Origin: Haplosporangium gracile
Taxonomy: Eukaryota > Mortierellomycota > Mortierellomycetes > Mortierellales > Mortierellaceae
Direction: 5' to 3'
NCBI GenBank assembly: GCA_015499985.1
Contig: JAAAUF010000433.1
Coordinates: 18,713-33,602, forward strand
DNA: 14,890 nt
This document shows positions 7,510 to 14,890 of this stretch, piece by piece. The notes under the pieces were generated by a model, which did no database searches, had not been told where the DNA came from, and worked only from the letters and a program-made list of their open reading frames with translations. A program made the translations under genes and the position numbers. The stretch's first letter is position 1, and every line of letters starts with the position of its first letter.

Positions 7510-9652
7510 TCAGTCAACGTTAGTGAGCTGCTTGCCCTCATATCCATACATCTCATCCGCAGGAATAACCTCCTTCTCCTTCTTGGACAGCTCAACCCAC
7601 TCCTTGACCTCCTCGGTGTTCAAAAGCTGGTTGACGTAGGCCTGAGCATGCTTGCCTTGGATCTTGTCCTTCAATGAGTATGTCTGAAGACGGAACGCCA
7701 CGGGTGTGTACATGGCATCGATGGCCGTGAAGCGACCAAACAAGAATCCCCTGTCGTCTTCCTTGCCGACTTGCTTGGAGCGGAGGTCCTCCCAGATGCT
7801 CGAGACACGGGCCAAATGCTTGATGGTGTCCTCGGTGTAGTGTTCGGGATCGAAGGCGTACCGGCCTCGGATGTTCATGTGGTACTTGCGAATTCCAGAC
7901 AAGCCGGTTGCCATCTCCGCGGCCAGAGAGCGAGCGAGAGCGCGGTCGTAGCGGTCGATGGGCCAGATCTCGGGATAATCTATTTGTCATTTTTATTTTT
8001 TGGCGAGAGAGAAAAGAGGTGAGTAGGATGTATTGTAAACACGTTTACACTGAGCTGAGAGAGAAAGAGAGACATTAAAATGTTCAAAGTTATGATTGAA
8101 TCGGAACCGGGAGATAGTTAGCAAACAATGAGAAACCGGTAAACCCAACTTCCTTACTTCCTTCCTTCAAATAAAAAAAAAAAAAGAGTTAAGGTCCAAC
8201 AAACAAAACACAACAGCCATTAACCAAACTCATGGAGCCTAGAGCGACAACAAGGAATAACGAACGAACGAACAAAGGAGGGTTCATTCTCTTTTACGTT
8301 GTAAAAATGAGACAAGTAGTTTTTTGAAGACATTTAGGAAGAACAAGTTTAAAAAGTCGGTTTACGTCAGTACTCTCCCGCCAAGGTTCAACCGTTCATT
8401 AAACTGCCAGATGGTACTAGACCAAGAAGGGTATCCCAGCTGGCAATAGAGATACTTCTAAGATGACGGAGCAACCGACCGGAATAATAAATGCTGCCCC
8501 GATTTGGCGCCGATGAACCTTTTTTGATGGCTTCTCAGCCTTTTCTGAAAAAAGAAAAGGAAAGAACGAAAAAAGAAAATCCTCGCACCAGCTGACCTTG
8601 CTCACAGCCAAAAGGTCCTTGTTTCAATGGAAATGAACAACCTCGTTCGCTAGGTTGTGTCTGGAGTAGAGCGTACAGTGCATACATCGCATCCTCATAA
8701 CACTTTCGGAGAAAACAACCCGCGCCCAGGCCACACAGCATGCACCATCCAACCTCAAAAAGTAAGCCAGGTCTAGCCCTTCTTCCCCTCAGTACCTCAA
8801 CAGTTATATGTTGCTCTGTCATCTCAATCTCCAGTGAGTCATCTTGCAAGTTGAAAAAGAAATGTTAGCAAAGGTATTTTACCTACACACACTTCTATTT
8901 TAGTTGTTTCCTTTTTATCCTTCCTTGCGTCCTGCACCCACTCTCACCCTCACCCTTCCCTCCGTCCTACTTGCTGGCTGGCAGTTATTTGCCCTGGGAA
9001 GAATACTTTTAAGTCAAAGAAACGTGCTGAGTTTCTTTTCTTTTACCCATTTTCTTTCTTTTTTACTTTTTTTTTATGTCCAAGGTTTCGAAAACGGGAG
9101 AACATTTACAAAAATGACGAGTGCTGGTGAAGTTGAAGTACATTAGGGAAGTGAAGAGGGATAGAAGGAGGCAAGGACAGGTTTTTTGTTTCTTTGCTAC
9201 AAACCAAGGATCATAATAACGCCAAGGTCGCAAAGGTACTGGATGAATTCATGGAACACCACACTCGCTTGATTATGATTCCAATGTACTCTTCCTCCTA
9301 AATTGACAACTACTCAACAACACCAACCATATCCAACAAACAAACAAAACTACGAAAAGGAAGTTGTCTTACCTTCAGCAACGTATTCCAGGATTGCCAA
9401 GGTCTCAAAGACAATATGATTTCCACCCGAGGGCTTCTCCACGTGTAAAGCGGGTACCTTGGACGTAGGACCTGCACGACGCATCACCGCGTCCGCGGCA
9501 GGGATACCCATGTCAGGGATCTCGGGTGTCCCCAGGAGAAGGAGCTCAACGTTGAAGTTGAGCTTGAAGTAGCGCATCACCAACCAGGCGCGCAATGACC
9601 AGGTAGAGTAATTCCTGTTCAAGATGTACAATGTTGGGACTGAGCTGGCCAT
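7510..9652 (-). CDS. Glutathione S-transferase family protein, two exons
   Basis: Exon 1 is 9652-9373 and exon 2 is 7979-7510, giving 249 residues. It should bind glutathione and conjugate or reduce electrophiles in the cytosol (family knowledge; substrate unknown). Residues 1-93 form the thioredoxin-like N-terminal domain: YSTWSLR at 15-21 holds the likely catalytic Ser, KVPALH at 65-70 the cis-Pro (P67), and FETLAILEY at 82-90 the glutathione-binding Glu/Ser-type site, here Glu83-Thr84. Residues 94-249 are the helical C-terminal domain, including FLFGRFTAIDAMY at about 172-184, a signature of bacterial-like GSTs with the NYSSWSLR motif. The splice is GTAAGA at 9372 to TAG at 7980. A phase-1 junction codon gives VAED-YPEIWP, exactly the expected contiguous motif, so no middle exon is missing. 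The start ATG has A at -3 and G at +4. The intron is 1393 nt, eight or more times longer than the deacetylase introns. Confidence 0.93.
7980..9372 (-). other. 1393-nt intron of the GST gene
   Basis: The intron is bounded by GTAAGA and AAATAG in minus sense. I see no protein-like ORF and no tRNA, snRNA or transposon in it. It holds a T/C-rich stretch near 8900-9080, an A-run near 8170, CTTC repeats near 8147-8168 and an AACG tetranucleotide repeat. The central part at 8350-8850 has mixed composition and no obvious bias, so it is the part most likely to hide an embedded element such as an ncRNA. Confidence 0.75.
8259..8273. repeat. AACG tetranucleotide repeat, about 3.75 units
   Basis: A short perfect tandem repeat inside the long GST intron. 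Confidence 0.8.
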
Positions 9653-10785
9653 TTTTTGTGCGTTTTGTTGGTTCGTTGGCTCGTGGGAAAAAATTGGAAG
9701 GCGGAGAGTGTGGGTTGGTGGGTGAGTCTGTGAATGAGAAGAAGTGGAACGAAGCGAAGAGGAAGGGAATGAGATTACATTGAGACTATTTGTACGCCTC
9801 TTTTTATTTTCTTTTTTTCAACAATAACAACAAGGACACGCCGGACCATTAACAATCGCTCCCACTGAGGATTGGATCTGCCTTTCATCAAAAGAAATGA
9901 GGAAACTCTCTTTTATTTTTCGGCTTTCAATGACGCTGTAGGAAAGTGTAAACAAGTGCTGCGGTGTGAACGGCATGGGCCTGGCCTCATTTCTCCGCCG
10001 ATTAAATTTAAAGTTATCCATTGAAGGGAAACCTATTCTCTCATGCTAGAGATTGTTCCCTTCGATCCGTCAAGCCATTATCATCGCGAATGGGTTGATA
10101 GGGCAATTCCCGGGAGAGAGAGGAAAAAAAAAAAAAAAAAAAGGCGACCATGCAACGTATGATAAATTACAAATGTGCTTCAGGACGAGGAGAGTCAAAA
10201 CGTTCATAATGATTCTTTTACACGAGCGCCCGTTGACTGCCGCAAATAAAGTTAAAGAGAGGCTACAAAGACAAAAGGGAGGGTCATCCTGTACTCATGC
10301 AAATTGCCATAGATCAAATCTGCTACGAACAAGATGCAAATCCTAAGAAAAAAACACCACAAAAAACAAGGACATGGTCCCACTGCCACCCTAAGAATCA
10401 AATAAAATAACATATTGCACATATTCAACTCACACACGGCACAGTCGAACTCGTTAAGTGAAAATTGGCCCACCTATTCTCATCTCTCGCACGTGGACCC
10501 TTTTCTGCTGACAGCCTTCATTCACACTAACCGATGGGGAAAATACAAATACTGGATCCAAAGATTACTTTTGCCCTTTGGCTAAAACAACGCGACAGTG
10601 TCCAAACAAAAACCGGCGACAGGACAGGCAAATGGCGATAATAATGTCAAGATAACAACAAAAGCAGCAGAAAGGATTGTATTAAGAAATGCGAAAAAAG
10701 ATGAAAGGTTGAGATAAATCCTACAAAACAACCAGACAGAGAAATAGACTAACAAAAAAGAGGGCCGGCTCTTCTTCTATAGTTT
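9653..10785 (-). promoter_or_regulatory. Intergenic: GST promoter and phosphoesterase 3' region
   Basis: The 130 bases before the GST ATG are C- and A-rich in sense, as in a fungal leader. An ATTGG on the plus strand near 9871 is a CCAAT box in GST orientation, about 220 bases upstream. An A19 run lies at 10124-10142. A 67-codon minus ORF at 9818-10021 (starts MDNFKFNRRR) has no recognisable family and lies in the promoter, so it is not called. No clear AATAAA was found for the phosphoesterase. Confidence 0.4.
10124..10142. repeat. Poly-A tract, A19
   Basis: Nineteen A residues in non-coding DNA between the phosphoesterase and GST genes. No transposon ends or target-site duplication were seen beside it. 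Confidence 0.85.
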
Positions 10786-12324
10786 CTATACTTCTGTCCT
10801 AGAGTGCAGCACAAAGGCGTCCAGCCGCGACCCACAATCGGCATCATACGCCTCCCAGATCAGCCGACGGTCGCCTGTGATCTTCATGAGAACATAGTGA
10901 TGACGGAACTTGAGCTTGCCCCCGACCCAAGCCGGGTAGTCCTCGACCTGCTCCTCATCCAGCTGCCCTCCGGCACCACCAATAATTGTGTAGACCATGT
11001 GGTCATCCTGGCCACGCATATAGTTGTGTTGGTGCCCCGAGATAATCAGATCGACATTGTGCTGCTGGAACAAAGGCACGTAGCGGTCCCGAATAAACGA
11101 CCCCCAGTGCTTCTCGCCCTTACCCTCCCATGCAACCTTCTCCCAGTATTGTGTGTAGGGCGAGATATGAACCAGGACGACCCTAAACCACGCCTTTTTG
11201 CATTCCTCAGACTTGAGCTCCTCCTCCAACCATGCATCCTGCTCACGACGGTCGAGGTTCGAGTCGAGGACAATGAATCGGACGCCGGCAACAGTGTAGG
11301 CGTGCCATGTACGCTTTCCAGTGTACGGGTAGTTGCCATGAACATCATAGTCGTGGTTGCCGTGGGTGTAGATCAGGGGTGTCGTCTGTCCAATCTTGAA
11401 GTATGACAGAGGCGATGCAAAATCCGTCTGCCAGTTGTCGAGATTGTCGTATTCCTGGACTGCATCGCCGGCATGGATGAGGTAATCGACCTTGTGGTGC
11501 TCGGTCATGGCCTTTAGGACCTTGAAGAACTGTTTGACCTCGCACTGATTGTCAGAGATGGCTCCAAACCGTGCAATTTCGCGGTCCTTGAGCAGTGGGG
11601 GGTTGGGGAGGTGTGCAAAGGTATAGGTGCGGGTGAGGTGGGACAGGATTCTGGGTGGGCGGATCGAGTAGGTGATGTTGGTGTTCACAGCTGGGATTCC
11701 AAAAATGGTGGCTGTGTAGACGATGTGGGTCTTGTCCAGGACACTGATCGTTGTCGAGGCGACGTTGGGTTCTCCTCCACCACTGTGTAATTGTTGTTGA
11801 TATTGTTTTGATCCCGCGGCCTCTACTGGAGTCCAGACGAGGTCCATCTCGGCCATCTTGCAGTTCATCTCCCAGATCACTAGGACTGAGGAGCTATCCT
11901 GGACAAAGAGCATTGGATCCTTGCGGTAGGAGCACCGCTTAAAGTCCCAATTGAACGACATGTTCTTAATCTTGAACCCAGTAATGGCCGTCCAGGCTGT
12001 GGCTTCCTGAAAGTAGAGATAGACCAGGAAAAAGTACAGACTCAGACCTAGAACAAGGGGATAACGGATCTGACGCCTTCTCCTTGGAATATACGAGAGG
12101 AGACTTTCGAACGCGGCCATGAATCGGTTGGTGGGTCCTCCGTGGAGAAGCATAGGGTGTCGGCTGTGGAATCGCCCACCGAGGATTCCTGTCCCCGTTG
12201 CAGATGGCGGGGTGGCGATGATGGTCGGGGTGACGTTGGTCGAAATGGGCGTGGGTGCTGGCATACTCTGCCTGCGCTGGTGCTGTGTCGACATGCCCGA
12301 CTTTTTCGCGTTGAAATTAGACAT
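10786..12324 (-). CDS. Membrane-anchored calcineurin-like metallophosphoesterase (purple acid phosphatase-like)
   Basis: The ORF encodes 512 residues in one coding exon and is a predicted two-metal phosphoester hydrolase of unknown substrate. Residues 1-87 are a polar, probably cytosolic tail ending in RRRRQIR. Residues 88-105 form one hydrophobic segment (YPLVLGLSLYFFLVYLYF), so the protein should be a type II membrane protein with its catalytic part in the secretory lumen or outside. N121 and N216 are N-glycosylation sequons. Residues about 115-235 resemble the beta-sandwich N-domain of purple acid phosphatases. The catalytic motifs are in order: D258-N-Q, GD at 286-287, GNHD at 322-325, H386 in VVLVHIS, and GHQH at 430-433. 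The family Tyr ligand position (GDxxY) is not matched; Tyr292 lies two residues too far on. The start ATG follows a likely 5' UTR acceptor by 10 bases. An alternative start at Met11 would not change the domains. Confidence 0.93.
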   Translation of the reverse strand: MSNFNAKKSGMSTQHQRRQSMPAPTPISTNVTPTIIATPPSATGTGILGGRFHSRHPMLLHGGPTNRFMAAFESLLSYIPRRRRQIRYPLVLGLSLYFFLVYLYFQEATAWTAITGFKIKNMSFNWDFKRCSYRKDPMLFVQDSSSVLVIWEMNCKMAEMDLVWTPVEAAGSKQYQQQLHSGGGEPNVASTTISVLDKTHIVYTATIFGIPAVNTNITYSIRPPRILSHLTRTYTFAHLPNPPLLKDREIARFGAISDNQCEVKQFFKVLKAMTEHHKVDYLIHAGDAVQEYDNLDNWQTDFASPLSYFKIGQTTPLIYTHGNHDYDVHGNYPYTGKRTWHAYTVAGVRFIVLDSNLDRREQDAWLEEELKSEECKKAWFRVVLVHISPYTQYWEKVAWEGKGEKHWGSFIRDRYVPLFQQHNVDLIISGHQHNYMRGQDDHMVYTIIGGAGGQLDEEQVEDYPAWVGGKLKFRHHYVLMKITGDRRLIWEAYDADCGSRLDAFVLHSRTEV

Positions 12325-12334
12325 TCCTGCTGGG

Positions 12335-12671
12335 CTGAGGGGGAAAAGGAGGGAGATCAGAGAGTGATCAGGTTAAGACAGCGAGTTGTGCTGTTTGGTT
12401 GATTGTTGCTGTTTCCCTTGTGTTGGTTCTTCCTGATGCGTCGGTGTGATGCTAGAGACACAACTTGAACAAGCTGCGCCCATAGTAAGAAGGCACAGGA
12501 GACGAAAGTAAGCAAACGCGGGAGTTAGTGAGATGAAGACAAGTCTCGGGAAAGGTCAGTCTGTGTCCTTCCTGATTGCTGCATTCTAGTGTCTTTGCCC
12601 TTCTTGTCCTGAGTGATGGTAGAGTTCGTTGTAATGCCGAAGCCCGTTGTGTGTCGAAGTGGTTTGCTTAC
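12335..12671 (-). other. Probable 5' UTR intron of the phosphoesterase gene
   Basis: In minus sense there is a GTAAGC donor at 12671, branch-like TTAAC/CTGAT sites near 12370-12385, a strong CT tract and a CTCAG acceptor ending at 12335, ten bases before the ATG. Upstream of the donor, about 12673-12810 is CT-rich as expected for the leader. The call rests on motifs only. Confidence 0.5.
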
Positions 12672-13130
12672 CCTATGAAGATGAGCAGGCAAGAACGGGG
12701 TTGAAGGAGAGAGAGGAGTGAAGGAAAGTGATAGAGAAGGGGTAAAGTGGCAAGAAGGTTGAGGAGTAAAAAGAAAGAAGAGAAGAAGAAGAAAGAAGAA
12801 CGACAGCCTGCCAAAGAAAAAGGAGTATAAGTCGTTGACAAGGAGCGCTAATCAGAGAGAAGGCTGGACAAAACGACGTCGGGAAGGAAGGGAACAAAGA
12901 ACAGCTGACGATAGAAAGCACAAAACGACCAAGGAAAGGCAAGAGTAAAAAGCGCTAACGGCTATTATTATTATTATTATTACGGATGAACAACAAGGGC
13001 TCCAACCATGGAGTAATCCAGTGGACAACTGGACAAAGAGAGGAGACACATAGAAAACGTTCTTTCTGTATAGGCAAGAGACTAGTGCAACCGTAACTGC
13101 CTCATTTATCTTTTTCGAAATTGCATTCAA
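12672..13130 (-). promoter_or_regulatory. Leader and promoter region of the phosphoesterase gene
   Basis: The sequence is CT-rich in minus sense from 12673 to about 12810, then mixed. An ATT trinucleotide repeat lies at about 12963-12982. No clear TATA box was seen. Open minus frames here are products of the CT bias. Confidence 0.35.
12963..12982. repeat. ATT trinucleotide microsatellite, about 6.5 units
   Basis: A perfect short tandem repeat upstream of the phosphoesterase leader, non-coding. Confidence 0.85.
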
Positions 13131-14890
13131 GCACGCTGGTTGGTTGGACGAGAGGGGACGGGGGTCAATCGGGCCCTCTGCTGGACCTCAATGCTGTCGT
13201 CGATGATTCAATAATCAATTGAAAAAAAAAAAAAATGTTGCACCAGTCTAGTTCAGGCATTATTGAGAGCCCTTTTCCTTTCGCTCCTTTTCTCATACCC
13301 ACTTCTCACTTCTTTTCCTTCTTTTCATTCCTTTGCGATGCTGAAGAGACATAGTAAGGATCAACAGCAACGGCATGTATCAAACAGGGCACGTTACAAG
13401 ATCCAAAGGACCATGTGTGTCATGCAAGACGGTACTGCTTTTTTTCTTTCTGTATATATCAAAAAAGAAGTCATGTGTCGATGAGTTGCGTTTGTCCAGA
13501 CAAGCATTCGAGAAAGCATACACAACACATACACGCATACTTTCAGGTTTTCTAGGGATTCGAATCATGGTGACGGTACTACTCTGTGCCTGATGTACAG
13601 CAATGGATGACTTTATTTGTTTTGATCGTTTCATCCTCTGATAGCCGATGGCCTTCACACTTCAAACTTGGTATAATATAATCAGTTCATGTGCAGTGTC
13701 CATTGTTCAACAGCGGAAAAATCCATCGCAAGCCAATTGGATCGATTTATCCGCAATGGACCTTTTTTTTGTCCCAATGTCTCACCATCCAAGTTGGTGG
13801 CGCAACTCTTTTTCGCTTCTCCACACCAACATGGCACAACGCCCATTACTCCATGTCTTGTTGCACCCCATCCTTCACAGTAAATGGTAAAACACAAGGA
13901 AATAAACAGAGAGTGATACGAGTGATGGCATTCCTCTCTCTAGGACAAAAAAGCCTTCTCTACCCACCCCTTTTGCTTCTCTCGAATCGTTTCTTTCTTA
14001 CCTTTAGCAGCTCACATAACACACGTACAAAGAACATCGAGCTGGGATGGATTGACATATGACAAGGAGATCTTTTCTTTCCATTAGTTTTAAACACAAC
14101 GGGAAGCAACATCAGCAAGGACAAAGAACAAGAAGAAATAAAAACAGGGGTTCTTTGTTGATGATGCGACGGAGGGCGACTGGTTTGTTGGGAATGAGAA
14201 TGCATTCTGTACAATGCACGTGCGCAGGCACAAACATGGTCTCTTCAACGAGGGGAGAAAAAGAGATAACAGATCTTGTCAAAAATGTCCCATGTCCATG
14301 TTTCGGTAAACATCGCTGACTCTCATTCTTGCTTACTTTTCAGTCCTCTGCTTTGCTTCACTTTAGCTCTTACTCTACTCTCCCGTACTCACAGCCTTCA
14401 TTGTTCTCTTTTTGTGTCCTAGAGAGTAGTTTAGCCTTCTTGTGGACAATGTTAGTGTCCCTCGCGTTCTCGTTTCTTTTCTCCCCCTCCCTAATTCACA
14501 TTTCTTCGTTGCTATTTCCTTCACTTCCCTGCCTCTCTTTTTCTACATTTTACCTTATTCTTTTTTTGTTGTAGTTTGCTGCTGCTGCTGTTGTTGTTAG
14601 CTAGCACCTGCAAAAAAAGTAATGCGAGCAAGGCTCCGATGGGGGCGTTCACCTCTTTTCTTCTTTCTTTCTCTCTGCTCGCCTGTCCAAAATAAGACCA
14701 ACACCGCTAGCATTATGGATCAGAACAAATAGAAAGTAAGATAACCGAGGAAACAAGCCAAGTACCTCCGCAAACATACATCAGTAAGCATGGAGCAGCA
14801 TGTGTCAATTACCTCTCCTCCTTCCCCCATCTGGAGAAATGGAGCTGCGTAGGTCTACCCCACAGTCCAAGAAGGTTTTATCTCAACCCC
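13131..14890. other. Right-hand region with no supportable gene
   Basis: It contains short frames on both strands, none with a recognisable family. An A-run lies at about 13220. The plus strand is CT-rich at 13263-13337 just before an ATG with 48 open codons (13338-13484, starts MLKRHSKDQQ, basic). It is CT-rich again at 14330-14580, followed by a short CTG/TTG run. Near the end, a plus ATG at 14790 opens a 20-codon frame that meets a GTAGGT donor-like site, so a plus-strand gene may begin here and leave the window. I call none of these. Confidence 0.3.

Noticed and set aside
8531..8544. A 14-base match to the 5' end of U2 snRNA (CTTCTCAGCCTTTT)
   Set aside because: The following bases do not give the U2 branch-site recognition region or later stems; the similarity stops at once.
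9818..10021. Minus ORF of 67 codons upstream of GST
   Set aside because: No recognisable family, ends in a Cys/Tyr-rich random-looking tail, and lies where the GST promoter should be.
10124..10142. A19 run as the tail of a retroposed sequence
   Set aside because: No target-site duplication or recognisable source sequence was seen beside it; similar A/T runs are scattered through the non-coding DNA.
10740..10785. GC-rich palindrome followed by a T-run after the phosphoesterase stop, resembling a bacterial terminator
   Set aside because: The organism is a eukaryote with spliced genes, and the stem is short and imperfect.
14306..14343. Intron-like GTAAAC-CTGAC-TTTTCAG arrangement
   Set aside because: It would be only 38 nt, shorter than credible for these introns, and there is no coding frame on either side.

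Overview
The window looks like nuclear DNA of an early-diverging filamentous fungus, most likely Mortierella-like (Mortierellomycotina). This is inferred, not proven. The supporting signs are short GT-AG introns with CTAAC/CTGAC branch sites, fungal gene families, a class I histone deacetylase closer in motif to animal HDAC1/2 than to yeast, regulatory proteins rich in poly-Gln, poly-Asn and poly-Ser, and wide CT-rich leaders. There is no sign of an operon, CRISPR array, mobile element, tRNA or rRNA.

All recognisable protein genes lie on the minus strand. From high to low coordinates they are: a membrane-anchored calcineurin-like phosphoesterase (single coding exon, probable 5' UTR intron); a glutathione S-transferase in two exons split by an unusually long 1.39-kb intron; a Mig1/CreA-type two-finger C2H2 protein; a second two-finger C2H2 ORF only 217 bases further on; and a seven-exon RPD3/HDAC1-type histone deacetylase whose last exon(s) lie beyond base 1.

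The exon models rest on splice sites, reading phase and family alignment. All deacetylase catalytic residues fall at a constant offset of +21 from human HDAC1. The GST junction restores a family-typical motif with no missing residues.

The most interesting point is the gap between the two zinc-finger ORFs. It has an intron-like donor, branch site and acceptor in matching phase, and no AATAAA signal. The two ORFs may therefore be one gene of about 778 residues with two separated finger pairs.

Around 6.0-6.3 kb there is a divergent pair of TATA-like motifs, each followed by a strongly pyrimidine-rich stretch in its own sense. This suggests a bidirectional promoter serving the zinc-finger gene and an unidentified plus-strand transcript at about 6.3-7.4 kb. 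The right end (13.1-14.9 kb) has no gene I can support. I see no evidence of a new biochemical system. The novelty is in gene structure.
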